Assembly: GCF_034720595.1 (NCBI RefSeq)
Contig: NZ_JAYESJ010000001.1
Coordinates: 3,250,001-3,314,000 of the forward strand
Length of the DNA: 64,000 nt
DNA from: Rhizobium sp. CC-YZS058
Lineage (GTDB): Bacteria > Pseudomonadota > Alphaproteobacteria > Rhizobiales > Rhizobiaceae
Reading direction: 5' to 3'
The position numbers were made by a program, and so were the translations under genes. Positions 52,512 to 61,107 of the stretch are shown here, in pieces. The notes below the pieces were generated by a model. That model worked only from the letters and a program-made list of their open reading frames with translations, was not told the DNA's origin and made no database searches. Each line of letters starts with the position of its first letter. Position 1 is the stretch's first letter.

Positions 52512-53787
52512 GAGGGCGGCGGGGCATCGGACCTTCCTGTTTCTCGAAGGCCCCTCCTCGCCCATCTTCATGAAAATCGCCGACCGGCTGGAGGCGCAGG
52601 GTCATCGCTGCCTGCGGATCAATCTCAATCTCGGCGACCGGATCTTCTGGCGCCGGGGCGGCGGGCACGATTATCGGGGACGTCCGGAAGCTTGGGACGC
52701 CTATATCGATGCCTTCCTCCGGCGCGAGGCGGTCACCGACCTGATCCTGCTCGGCGAGGAGCGCCCCTACCACCGCACCGCCTGCAGCGTGGCAAAGCGG
52801 CAGGGCATTGCGATCGCGGTGATCGAGATGGGCTATTTGCGACCCGACTGGCTGACGCTCGAACGCGACGGCATGTCCTCCAACTCGCATTTTCCCAACG
52901 ACCCGGACCGAATTCTCGCCGCAGCAGACGGGCTTCCGGAGCCGGACTGGACGCGCCGCTACAGCCAGACCTTTCTGGCAGAGGCCTGCTATGATCTGCT
53001 CTACAATCTGCCGAACGCGTTTCTCTGGTTCCTTTATCCGCATTACCGCCGGCATGCGATCACCCATCCGCTGATCGAATATGCCGGCTGGCTGCGGCGG
53101 CTCGCCGGCGAGCGGCGGGCGAAGCGCGCGGCGGACATGCTTGTCGCGCGCCTGGACGCGGAGGACGCGCCGCTCTTCATCTATCCCCTGCAGCTGCAGA
53201 CCGATTTCCAGCTGCGCGCCCACTCCCCCTATCGCGATCAGCGCGAGGCGATCGAGGAGATCATCGCCTCCTTTGCCGCGCATGCGGACCAGCGGGCGCG
53301 GCTGGTCGTCAAGATCCATCCGCTCGACAACGGCTTGATTGACTGGGCGGGCGAGGTGCGGCGGCGTGCCGAGCGCAGCGGCGCCGGCGACCGCATCGTC
53401 TTCCTCGACGGTGGCGACCTGAACCGGCTGATTGCCCGTTCTGCCGGGATCGTCACGGTCAACTCGACCGTGGGGCTGCACGCGCTGCAGCAGCGCAAAC
53501 CGGTCAAGGTTCTGGGCGCGGCCGTCTTCGACATCGCCCGGCTGACCGACCAGCAGCCGCTCGACCGGTTCTGGCAGCATCCGATGGCGCCGGATGCCGC
53601 TCTCTGCTCGGCCTTTCTGCGGCTGATGGCGGCGGCGATCCAGGTGCGCGGCAATTTCTACTCCGCAGCCGGGACGGATGCCGGCGCAACGGCGATTGCA
53701 GAGCGGCTCCTGTCGCGGACGATGAACGAGCCCGGCGCCTATGTCGATCCGCCGCCGCGCAAGCGGCCGGTCAAGCGCAGCACCTGA
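52489..53787 (+). CDS. rkpJ: RkpJ, KpsS-like capsule polysaccharide protein
   Basis: A 432-residue cytoplasmic protein of the capsule biosynthesis/export family (KpsS, LipB). KpsS proteins are now known as beta-Kdo transferases that start the poly-Kdo linker on a lipid acceptor. Typical segments are EMGYLRPDWLTLERDG, YPLQLQTDFQLRAHSPY, VVKIHPLD and TVNSTVGLHALQQRKPV. The gene starts inside rkpI. A KpsC partner is not in the window. It is convergent with kpsF, six bases away. Confidence 0.9.
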   Translation: MRPTLTAERAAGHRTFLFLEGPSSPIFMKIADRLEAQGHRCLRINLNLGDRIFWRRGGGHDYRGRPEAWDAYIDAFLRREAVTDLILLGEERPYHRTACSVAKRQGIAIAVIEMGYLRPDWLTLERDGMSSNSHFPNDPDRILAAADGLPEPDWTRRYSQTFLAEACYDLLYNLPNAFLWFLYPHYRRHAITHPLIEYAGWLRRLAGERRAKRAADMLVARLDAEDAPLFIYPLQLQTDFQLRAHSPYRDQREAIEEIIASFAAHADQRARLVVKIHPLDNGLIDWAGEVRRRAERSGAGDRIVFLDGGDLNRLIARSAGIVTVNSTVGLHALQQRKPVKVLGAAVFDIARLTDQQPLDRFWQHPMAPDAALCSAFLRLMAAAIQVRGNFYSAAGTDAGATAIAERLLSRTMNEPGAYVDPPPRKRPVKRST

Positions 53788-53793
53788 CGAGCG

Positions 53794-54804
53794 TCAGGCG
53801 ACACCCGCCCTTAGAAGATCGTGAATGTGGAGGATGCCGGTCGGACGACCGGTTTCGTCGATCACGAAGAGCACGGTTACCTTCTGCGCCTGCATGGTCT
53901 GCATGGCGGCACTCGCCAGCATCCTGGGCGGAATGACGCGCGGCTTGCGCGACATGACATCCTCGACCGCCGTTTCCAGGAGGGCGCCGGACATGTGGCG
54001 GCGCAGGTCGCCGTCGGTGATGATCCCGGCAAGCCGGCCGTCGCCATCGACGATGCCAACGACGCCGAATCCCTTGGCCGACATCTCGATCACCGCCTCG
54101 CCCATCCGGCTGCCGAGCGGCAGCAGGGGAAGCGCCGAACCGGAATGCGCAAGCTCTTCGGCCAGCGTCAGCTGCGCCCCGAGCTTGCCGCCGGGATGGA
54201 AGGTCTTGAAGTCCATGGCGGAGAAGCCCCGCCGTTCCAGAAGCGCGATCGCCAGCGCATCGCCGACGGCCAGTTGCAGCAGCGCCGAAGTGGTGGGCGC
54301 CAGCCCATGGGGGCAAGACTCGGCCACGCGCGGCAGAACGAGCGCGATGGTGGAATTGCGCGCGATCAGGCTTTCGGCATTCGAGGTAATGGACACGACC
54401 GGCACCTTGAAGCGCTGGGCGTAGGTCAGCATGTTGCCGAGCTCCACCGTTTCGCCCGACCAGGACAAGAGGATCAACAGATCGTCGGAGGTGATCATGC
54501 CGAGATCGCCATGGCTCGCCTCGGTCGGGTGGACGAAATAGGCGGAGGTGCCGGTGGACGCGAGCGTAGCGGCAATCTTGCGGCCGATGTGGCCGCTCTT
54601 GCCGACACCCGACACGACGACGCGCCCCTTGCCCTGCCCGATCAGGCCGACGGCATCGGCCAGCGAGCGCGACAGGACGGGATCGGTCGAAAAGGCCGTG
54701 TTCAGCGCGGTGACGCCCTCGAGCGTCGTTGCCAGCGAGCGGCCGATCGAGGCCAGCGCATGATCCGCCTCGCTGCCACCGTCTTCCATCTGTCTCACAG
54801 CCAT
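53794..54804 (-). CDS. kpsF: arabinose-5-phosphate isomerase, KpsF/GutQ family
   Basis: A 336-residue protein with an N-terminal SIS domain (VVSGVGKSGHIGRKIAATLAS, LSWSGETVELGNM, FHPGGKLG) and two CBS domains (about 210-265 and 275-330). It turns ribulose 5-phosphate into arabinose 5-phosphate, the precursor of Kdo. Placed at the end of the rkp genes, it probably supplies Kdo for the capsule, though it could also serve LPS. GGAGGATCA stands directly before the ATG at 54804; the open frame before that is not coding. Confidence 0.93.
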   Translation of the reverse strand: MAVRQMEDGGSEADHALASIGRSLATTLEGVTALNTAFSTDPVLSRSLADAVGLIGQGKGRVVVSGVGKSGHIGRKIAATLASTGTSAYFVHPTEASHGDLGMITSDDLLILLSWSGETVELGNMLTYAQRFKVPVVSITSNAESLIARNSTIALVLPRVAESCPHGLAPTTSALLQLAVGDALAIALLERRGFSAMDFKTFHPGGKLGAQLTLAEELAHSGSALPLLPLGSRMGEAVIEMSAKGFGVVGIVDGDGRLAGIITDGDLRRHMSGALLETAVEDVMSRKPRVIPPRMLASAAMQTMQAQKVTVLFVIDETGRPTGILHIHDLLRAGVA

Positions 54805-54973
54805 TGATGATCCTCCACGCGACGCAGCGGCGTGCAGCCCTGCTCCTGCCAGGCATCGTCGAAAACGGGACAAGCGGACAGGTCCGCGCCATGGCAGGGG
54901 CGGCTTACCGCGCAGGCCGGCAAAGATCAATGGCGCCGCGCCCGCAGGCGCCACGCACGTCGGAAGCGGTGAC

Positions 54974-55462
54974 TCAGATCACGCGCTTGACGACCGGATC
55001 CTTCGAGCCGGCCTCGATCGGCGTGGCCGGGCGTGCGGGCGTCATGTCGGGATTGTTGACGAAATCCTCGAGCGTCATCGTGTCGAGGATATCGGCCATC
55101 GCATCGCGCACCACGGTCATGGAGCGACGGACCTCGCAGGTGTCCGGATCGTTGCAATCGTCGCAGATTTCATAGGCCGTGCGGCTGGCGCAGCGAATCG
55201 GCGCGAGCGGACCATCCAGCGTGCGGATGACATGACCGATGCGGATCTGCGAGGCGGGACGAGACAGGGAGTAGCCGCCGCCGGGGCCCTTCTTGGACTT
55301 CAGCACGCCGGCATTGCGCAGCTCGAGCAGGATGGCGTCGAGGAACTTCTTGGGAATGTTGTTGCGCGTGGCAATTTCCGTGATGAATGCCGTCTCGCCC
55401 GGATCGAGACGCGCCAGATCGACCAGCGCCTTCAACCCGTACTTTCCCTTTTTCGTCAACAT
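54974..55462 (-). CDS. Rrf2-family transcriptional regulator with four cysteines
   Basis: A 162-residue regulator. The winged helix (YGLKALVDLARL, EIATRNNIPKKFLDAILLEL, KGPGGGYSLSRPAS) is typical of Rrf2. The cysteines Cys91, Cys100, Cys103 and Cys109 (ICDDCNDPDTCEV) could hold an iron-sulfur cluster as in IscR or NsrR. It is probably a redox or iron-sensing repressor. No isc/suf genes are adjacent and no target can be named. Confidence 0.87.
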   Translation of the reverse strand: MLTKKGKYGLKALVDLARLDPGETAFITEIATRNNIPKKFLDAILLELRNAGVLKSKKGPGGGYSLSRPASQIRIGHVIRTLDGPLAPIRCASRTAYEICDDCNDPDTCEVRRSMTVVRDAMADILDTMTLEDFVNNPDMTPARPATPIEAGSKDPVVKRVI

Positions 55463-55658
55463 CCGACCGCTCTTTCACGACGCGCAGGCGGCAATGGTCC
55501 AGCCCTGCGAATTCCACCTGCTTTAGCACAAGACTAAGCCGGCGGACATGAACATACGCTGAAAAGTGGCGAAACTTCTGTATCGGAGGTGACAGCTGCG
55601 TGATGATGCCAGCGCAGGCTGCGCTGGCAAGCGGGGGCTCAATCAGACCCCATCGCAC

Positions 55659-55865
55659 TCACGCCGCAAGACCGGGGCGCGGGCGCGCAATGCGTTCGGC
55701 CGCCAGATGCGCTTCGACGGCAGCCCGTGCTTCGGCGGCCGTACGGAAGCGGCGCGCATCGAGGTCCCAGACCTGATATTTGACGGCGACGAACTTCAGC
55801 CATTCCGCATCGGGAACGACGACGCCGACCGGCTCTCCATTGTAGTCGATGACTTGCTTGCTCAT
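55659..55865 (-). CDS. small conserved protein, 68 aa
   Basis: A soluble protein starting MSKQVIDYNGEPVGVVVPDA with a helical Arg/Ala-rich C-terminal half. The start resembles short antitoxin-like proteins that repress their own promoter, but no toxin gene is adjacent. GGGGGAGAGACTG precedes the ATG, which lies four bases before the stop of a short upstream frame (ATGA at 55862). The family is not recognised. Confidence 0.6.
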   Translation of the reverse strand: MSKQVIDYNGEPVGVVVPDAEWLKFVAVKYQVWDLDARRFRTAAEARAAVEAHLAAERIARPRPGLAA

Positions 55866-55972
55866 GTCAGTCTCTCCCCCGCGCTGAAACGCACGGTTGT
55901 CTCAATAGGCTTGCCTGGAAATGTCTGCTGTTTGGTCCGGATCACATTCGCGGCGGCGAACAGATCTCGCAT
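55862..55972 (-). CDS. possible 36-residue overlapping frame (tentative)
   Basis: The peptide (AAANVIRTKQQTFPGKPIET in its centre) looks coding, but the start at 55972 has no ribosome site. It overlaps the 50-residue frame by 31 bp and the MSKQ gene by four. It may be translated by coupling, or it may be the second half of one gene broken by a frameshift. Confidence 0.35.
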   Translation of the reverse strand: MRDLFAAANVIRTKQQTFPGKPIETTVRFSAGERLT

Positions 55973-56094
55973 GCAGGTCCGGCGGGCCGACACCAAAGCT
56001 CGGCAGCACCAAGGGCAAAGCCCATATCCTCGGCAAGGCGAAAGCCACAGAAAGTGGCGGCACGAGCAAGGTCGAACACGGCAATGTCGAACAT
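55942..56094 (-). CDS. small protein, 50 aa (tentative)
   Basis: The frame begins MFDIAVFDLARAATFCGFRL and ends with a Cys/Pro-rich tail (WCRPAGPACEICSPP). AAAGGAGAG lies 4-5 bases before the ATG, the best ribosome site of this cassette. The amino acid makeup is protein-like and the codons end mostly in G or C. It opens a three-frame cassette with the 36- and 68-residue frames. Confidence 0.45.
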   Translation of the reverse strand: MFDIAVFDLARAATFCGFRLAEDMGFALGAAELWCRPAGPACEICSPPRM

Positions 56095-56181
56095 GGCACT
56101 CTCCTTTCAGCTCAGGCCCCGACGCAGGATGCGGGCGGGGAGGTGGACAAAGGCCGGGGACGACCCCCAGCATGTCTGAAC

Positions 56182-56197
56182 GCTAGACTAATCTAGC
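56182..56197. promoter_or_regulatory. palindrome before the small-ORF cassette
   Basis: GCTAGA-CTAA-TCTAGC is a perfect inverted repeat 88 bp before the ATG at 56094. A CTAGATT half-copy lies at about 56240-56246, inside a second weak inverted repeat CATTCC (56235-56240)/GGAATG (56258-56263). It is probably an operator for the cassette. Confidence 0.45.
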
Positions 56198-56477
56198 AAT
56201 CGAGTCAATTTCAAAACCGATCTCTACGCAAATTCATTCCTAGATTCTCAAGATCGGGGAATGATCAAGCGCATTATGCTCAAACTGCCTTTCACCGCGG
56301 AAACTCATCCTAGTACAGCAGAATCGCGATCTTGGCTGTTCCATCGATCTCGAGCCCCGATATAGGCAGAGTCGGCGACGAAAAAAGGGCGGCTCCGAGA
56401 GCCGCCCCATGAAATTTTGGTGACAGTGCCGAAACGCCTCGCAGGCAGGACGACCCTGTCTGCGAGAGGCCGCTCGA
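56198..56477. other. spacer between small-ORF cassette and secDF
   Basis: Relatively AT-rich, no gene seen. It holds the secDF terminator and probably the promoter of the minus-strand cassette. Confidence 0.4.
56381..56407 (-). terminator. rho-independent terminator after secDF
   Basis: Read on the minus strand: a perfect 9-bp stem GGGCGGCTC/GAGCCGCCC with a 3-base loop, followed by six T. It lies 71 bp after the secDF stop. Confidence 0.92.
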
Positions 56478-59015
56478 TCAACCCTTGGCCGGCTGGCCGG
56501 GGCCCGCTTGCGGGGCGCGCTGCGCCTCGCGCTCGGTCCACCAGCGGCTGAGGAAGAGGAGGATCGGGCCGCCGATATAGATCGACGAGGTGGTGGCGAC
56601 GATGACGCCGAACACCATGGGCCAGGCAAAGGGTTTGACCGGATCACCACCCCAGATAGCCATCGGCAGCAGCGAGGCGAGGATGGCGACCGAGGTGAAG
56701 ATGCATCGCATGACCACCTGGTTGATCGACATGTCGATCAGCTCGGAGAAGGGCATCGACTTGTACTTGCGCAGGTTCTCGCGCATGCGGTCATAGACGA
56801 CGACCTTGTCGTTGACCGAATAGCCGATAAGCGTCAGCACCGCGGCGATGGCCGTGAGGTTGAAGTCGATCTGCGTCAGCGCGAAGAAGCCGATCATCTT
56901 AGTAATGTCGAGGATGAGCGTCACGATCGCGCCAATGGCGAAGTGCCATTCGAACCGCCACCAGATGTAGAAGAGGATCGCCACCATGGCGAGCCCGACG
57001 GCCAGGAAGCCGGAGCGGGCGAGCTCGGTGGAAATCGTCGGACCCACCACTTCGGTGCGTTCGAAGCTGGCGCCCGGAACGGCCTGCGCCACGGCATCGC
57101 GGATGGCGTTGAGCGCCACCGTCTGCTCGGCCTCGCCGCCCGGCTGGCGCTGGACGCGCACCAGAACCGACTTGCCCTGGTCGAAATCCTGCAACGCTAC
57201 TTCGCCGAGATTCAATCCCTCCAGCCGCTCGCGCACGACAGGCAGGTTGAGGGGCTGCTGCGAGGTCGCCTCCACCTGGATGCCGCCGACGAAGTCGATG
57301 CCGTAATTGAGGCCCGGGGTGAAGAACAGGACGACGGAGCTGATCGACAGGAAGGCCGACATGCCGATGGCGACGAAGCGCCCACGCATGAAGGAGAAGC
57401 TGGGCAGGGCCGGAACCTTGCCGAAGATCGAATGAATCTCGATCTTCTTCATCTTCCGGCGCACGACCATCTGCTGCATCATCAGGCGCACAACGGTGAT
57501 CGAGGTGAACATGGAGATGACGATGCCGATCATCATGGTGATGGCGAAACCGCGCACTGGCCCGGTGCCGAACAGGAAGAGCAGCAGCGTGCCGACGAGC
57601 GTCGTGACGTTGCCATCGACGATCGTGGCATAGGCCTTGTTGAAGCCGACATCGAGCGCCTTCATGGCGCCGGCACCGTTTGCCGTTTCTTCTCGGATTC
57701 GGGCATTGATGAGGATGTTGGCATCTACCGCCATGCCGATGCCAAGAATGATGCCGGCAATGCCGGGCAGCGTCAGCGTCGAGCCCAGCATGCCGAGCAC
57801 GGCGATCGTCAGGATCGTGTGGAGCAGCAGGCCGAGATTGGCGATGACGCCCCAGGACGTATAGAGCACCAGCATCATCAGGCAGACGGCGAGGAAGCCG
57901 GCAAGACCGGTATAGACACCCATGCGGATAGAGTCCGAGCCGAGGTTCGGGCCGACGGACCGTTCTTCGATGATGGTGAGCGGTGCCGGCAGAGCGCCAG
58001 AGCGCAGCAGGGCCGACAGCACGGTCGCTTCCTGGGCAGTGAAATTGCCCGAGATCTGACCCTGCCCGCCGATGATCGGCTCGCGGATGACCGGCGCGGT
58101 CAGGACCTTGCCGTCGAGAACGATGGCGAAGGGCTTGCCGACATTGTCGCGGGTGATTTCGGCGAACTGCCGGGCGCCCTGCGCATCGAAGGAGAAGGAG
58201 ACGATCGGCTCGTTGGTCTGCTGGTTGAAGCCGGCCTTGGCATCGGCCAGGCGTTCGCCGGAAATGGCGACGCGGCTCTCAACGGCATATTTGCCGGGAT
58301 CATTGGCGCCGGGCAGGATGTCGACGCCGCGCGGCGGCGTGCCGTTCGGATCGACCGTCTGGTCGACCATGTGGAAGCTCATCTGCGCGGTGGAGCCGAG
58401 CAGCTGGCGCAGCCGCGTCGGATCCTGAAGGCCGGGAAGCTGGACGAGAATGCGGTCGGAGCCGACGCGCTGGATCAGCGGTTCGGCAACGCCCACCTGG
58501 TCGACGCGGCGGCGGATGATTTCGAGGCTCTGGTCGACGGCGGCGGTCATGCGCTCGCTCAGGCCCGCCTCGGTCAGGCGCACGGTGATCGCCTCGTTGG
58601 CGTCGGTAACCTCGATATCGGAGGTGGCCGTGCCGAAGCCGAGCGGGCTGGCCGGCGCGGCAAGCTCCTGCACCTTCGGGCGAACCCGGTCGCGCACGGC
58701 GGCATCGGCAATGGTGACGACGATGGAATCGCCGGCGATGCGGGCCGAGGACACCGGCACACGCTCGCCGCGCAGAATGCCGCGCAGCTCGTCGAGCAGG
58801 GTGTTGAGACGCGCCTGACGCAGGCCGGCCGCATCGACCTCGAGAACGAGATGCGAGCCGCCCTTCAGGTCGAGGCCGAGGGTGACCGGGGGGACGGGCA
58901 GGAAGGCGGCATAGCGCTGCCGCTGCTCGACCGTCAAGACATTGGGGAGTGTCGCGAGAATCCCGAACAGGGTAATCGCGACATAGGCCAGAACGGCCCA
59001 TTTCGAAGTGCGCAT
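56478..59015 (-). CDS. secDF: fused SecD-SecF protein translocase subunit
   Basis: An 845-residue inner-membrane protein that uses the proton gradient to help the Sec channel release exported proteins. The SecD half (1 to about 520) has the P1 domain with LGLDLKGGSHLVLEVD and the membrane part ALLRSGALPAPL and GMAVDANILINARIREE. The SecF half (about 540-845) has GIDFVGGIQVE and YSVNDKVVVYDRMREN. Fusion of both is normal in Rhizobiales. I took the ATG at 59015 (MRTSKWAV). It is followed by a strong terminator. Confidence 0.96.
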   Translation of the reverse strand: MRTSKWAVLAYVAITLFGILATLPNVLTVEQRQRYAAFLPVPPVTLGLDLKGGSHLVLEVDAAGLRQARLNTLLDELRGILRGERVPVSSARIAGDSIVVTIADAAVRDRVRPKVQELAAPASPLGFGTATSDIEVTDANEAITVRLTEAGLSERMTAAVDQSLEIIRRRVDQVGVAEPLIQRVGSDRILVQLPGLQDPTRLRQLLGSTAQMSFHMVDQTVDPNGTPPRGVDILPGANDPGKYAVESRVAISGERLADAKAGFNQQTNEPIVSFSFDAQGARQFAEITRDNVGKPFAIVLDGKVLTAPVIREPIIGGQGQISGNFTAQEATVLSALLRSGALPAPLTIIEERSVGPNLGSDSIRMGVYTGLAGFLAVCLMMLVLYTSWGVIANLGLLLHTILTIAVLGMLGSTLTLPGIAGIILGIGMAVDANILINARIREETANGAGAMKALDVGFNKAYATIVDGNVTTLVGTLLLFLFGTGPVRGFAITMMIGIVISMFTSITVVRLMMQQMVVRRKMKKIEIHSIFGKVPALPSFSFMRGRFVAIGMSAFLSISSVVLFFTPGLNYGIDFVGGIQVEATSQQPLNLPVVRERLEGLNLGEVALQDFDQGKSVLVRVQRQPGGEAEQTVALNAIRDAVAQAVPGASFERTEVVGPTISTELARSGFLAVGLAMVAILFYIWWRFEWHFAIGAIVTLILDITKMIGFFALTQIDFNLTAIAAVLTLIGYSVNDKVVVYDRMRENLRKYKSMPFSELIDMSINQVVMRCIFTSVAILASLLPMAIWGGDPVKPFAWPMVFGVIVATTSSIYIGGPILLFLSRWWTEREAQRAPQAGPGQPAKG

Positions 59016-59108
59016 GAGAATGGATCCAGGTACGCAGGCCATGCCTTTTGAGGGCAGCCTGCCAGTTTGGCGTCTGGCAGCGCTTGGCGCGCCGCCGCTA
59101 GAAAGGGG

Positions 59109-59579
59109 TCAGCCGATGGCGGGCGGGGCCCGTGCTTCCGGCGTTGAAGCCTCGTGCGCCCGAATGGCCGCAGAGGGAAGCGGGCTTGAAAGGGCAACAC
59201 CCTGCAGGCGTGCCAGGCGAAGACCGGTGGCGGGAAGAAACGGATCGGGCCCGGCGGGCAGCGGCTTGGCATCCGTACGGTCGGCAAGAAACCGGAGCTC
59301 AGCGACAGGAACGGCCCTGAGCGCCTGGCGCGCCGCCACCTCGGCTGCGCCGTTTTCCGGCGCCGCGCCTCGGCTTGCCGTGCCTTCGGAGGCGATCCTG
59401 GCCGCAACGAGTTGGGCGGAGGCGACGATCGGCATCGCCAGCATGGCGGCAACAAGCCAGACAAGCGCCACCAGCCGTGCCGGTTCGCCCCTCCACCTCG
59501 TCTTGCCTGATCCGCGCGTCACGGCGTTTCGCCCTTTTCCGCCCTGGCGGAGGCCGGGGGCCTCGCCTCCCGCTTGCAT
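59109..59579 (-). CDS. hypothetical protein with one membrane anchor (uncertain)
   Basis: A 156-residue frame, 93 bp before secDF on the same strand. One helix (LVALVWLVAAMLAMPIVASA, about 36-55) could be an anchor or signal; the rest is Ala/Pro-rich without a known domain. The start could also be GTG at codon 20 (VTRGSGKTRW). It may be co-transcribed with secDF. Coding status is uncertain because GC-rich random frames of this length occur. Confidence 0.4.
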   Translation of the reverse strand: MQAGGEAPGLRQGGKGRNAVTRGSGKTRWRGEPARLVALVWLVAAMLAMPIVASAQLVAARIASEGTASRGAAPENGAAEVAARQALRAVPVAELRFLADRTDAKPLPAGPDPFLPATGLRLARLQGVALSSPLPSAAIRAHEASTPEARAPPAIG

Positions 59580-59650
59580 CCGCTTGAAATGCGCGCCTAA
59601 GAACCATCGACCGGGTCCAAAGTCAAATCACGAGGACTCGCGGCCTGCGC

Positions 59651-59687
59651 AAAAAAAGCGCCGCAGAACGGGACGATCCTGCGGCGC
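59651..59687 (-). terminator. orphan rho-independent terminator on the minus strand
   Basis: Read on the minus strand: GCGCCGCAG, a 12-base loop, CTGCGGCGC, then seven T. It is a textbook terminator, but no minus-strand gene lies upstream before 59966, where a plus-strand gene starts. A short non-coding transcript from 59700-59960 is one explanation. Confidence 0.8.
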
Positions 59688-59965
59688 GAGAGGGACAGTC
59701 GGTCGCCGAGGCGGCATGAAGCAGCGCGGCGACCAGCAAACCCTAATGCAGCAGGTTTTCGCGGACGATTAAGTCGATCACGACGATTTTACGCGTTTAA
59801 CGTTTTGCCGGCGCAAACCAGCCTCGCGAAAGATTGTGGCTCTAGATCTTGCAGCATCGTCGGGTGGCTGCGCGGCGGCCGTGTCCGCACCATGGCAGCC
59901 AGCGCCCGCCCGACGTCATTTCGATCCTTCCGCAGCGGCGAGTGATCGAAGGTTTGGAGATCCCG
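59688..59965. other. spacer before the GT2-like gene; possible small RNA locus
   Basis: No protein frame is supported. The region is less GC-rich in the middle (59765-59815). On the minus strand a small RNA could begin here and end at the terminator at 59651; no clear promoter boxes could be assigned. Confidence 0.3.
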
Positions 59966-61054
59966 ATGACCCTGCTTTCCATCTGCCTTCCCGTCGAAGC
60001 CGCCGATCCGGCCGCCGAGCCGCTGCTTGCCACGCTCCTGGCGAACCGCGAGGCGGAGATCGAGGTTCTCGTGTCGCTTGCGCCCGGCGCCACGCTCGAG
60101 GCCCCCGCCGATCCGCGCGTCTCTTTCGTTCCCTGGCCGGAAGGCCGTGGCGCCCAGGCCGCCTGGCGCGCGCTGGTCGCCGCGAGTGGCGGCGAGTGGG
60201 TCACGCTCGTCAAACCCGGCGATGCGCTGGAAAGCGACCTTGCCAAGGTCGTCAGCTTCCTGAAAACCAATGTCCCCGACATCGACGCGCTTGGCTGGAA
60301 CATCTTCCAGATCGACAGCCGGGATGAACCGACGCGTGCCGGCCCCGTGGCCATTCCCGTCGACTATCAGATCGAACGCCTCTCGAAGGATGGCATGCTC
60401 AAGGCCTTCTTCTATTGGGAGGGCAGCCTGAACGTGCCGAAAATGCCGTTCGGCCTTTACCACGGCGCCGTTCGCCGCTCGATCGTCGAGGGCATCCTCT
60501 CGCTGCCGGAGGCGAGCGACTGGCAGACACTGGTGCCGCAGTATGAATGGGCGGCCAAGGTTCTGTTGTTCGCGGACAATCTGGCCTTCTGCGCGCGGCC
60601 GCTTTCGGCCATCAACGTGCGCGGCTATGTGCCCGCCGCCGACGTCAATCCCAATTGGGGCTTCCCCTTCACCGCCGCGCTTGGCCTGACCGGTGCGATC
60701 GCCGAAGTGCAGTTCCACTGCCTGCGCGAGTTCGGCACCGCCTTCACCGCCACGCAGGACTTCGTGCGCGCCTGCATGATCGATGCGATGATGGAAACCG
60801 AGCGGCCGCTCTTCGTGCAGAAGGGCAACGCCTATTTCGAGGCGCTGCAGCGCTTCGACCATGTCAACCTGGCGCCGCTGTTCAGGCCCGAATTCCGCGA
60901 GCCGAAGGCGCAGGATCGGCGCCGGGGCCTGCATGGCAAGGCGCTGATGGTGGATCGCTTCATCGGCGGTGCCCGCGATGCGCGCGAGTTCTTCGGCATC
61001 GTCCGCTCGATGATCGCGCCCGTCGGCCTTATCTGCGGCGGAACGGTCGCCTGA
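59966..61054 (+). CDS. glycosyltransferase family 2-like protein
   Basis: A 362-residue cytosolic protein whose first 110 residues look like a GT-A fold (LLSICLPVEAADPAAEPLL, ASGGEWVTLVKPGDALESDL). The usual DxD is replaced by the KPGDALE stretch, so activity is uncertain. The rest (about 115-362) contains no known domain. GGAGA lies 6 bases before the ATG at 59966. The surface-glycan genes downstream on the other strand suggest a polysaccharide role. Confidence 0.7.
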   Translation: MTLLSICLPVEAADPAAEPLLATLLANREAEIEVLVSLAPGATLEAPADPRVSFVPWPEGRGAQAAWRALVAASGGEWVTLVKPGDALESDLAKVVSFLKTNVPDIDALGWNIFQIDSRDEPTRAGPVAIPVDYQIERLSKDGMLKAFFYWEGSLNVPKMPFGLYHGAVRRSIVEGILSLPEASDWQTLVPQYEWAAKVLLFADNLAFCARPLSAINVRGYVPAADVNPNWGFPFTAALGLTGAIAEVQFHCLREFGTAFTATQDFVRACMIDAMMETERPLFVQKGNAYFEALQRFDHVNLAPLFRPEFREPKAQDRRRGLHGKALMVDRFIGGARDAREFFGIVRSMIAPVGLICGGTVA

Positions 61055-61107
61055 TCGTTACCGTCTCTTCTCTCTCAAGCCCGCGGCGGGGCTTTTCTCA
61101 TGGCGTG

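Noticed and set aside
56508..59051. An 847-codon plus-strand frame opposite secDF.
   Set aside because: Shadow of secDF; Asp/Glu/His/Arg-rich without a domain.
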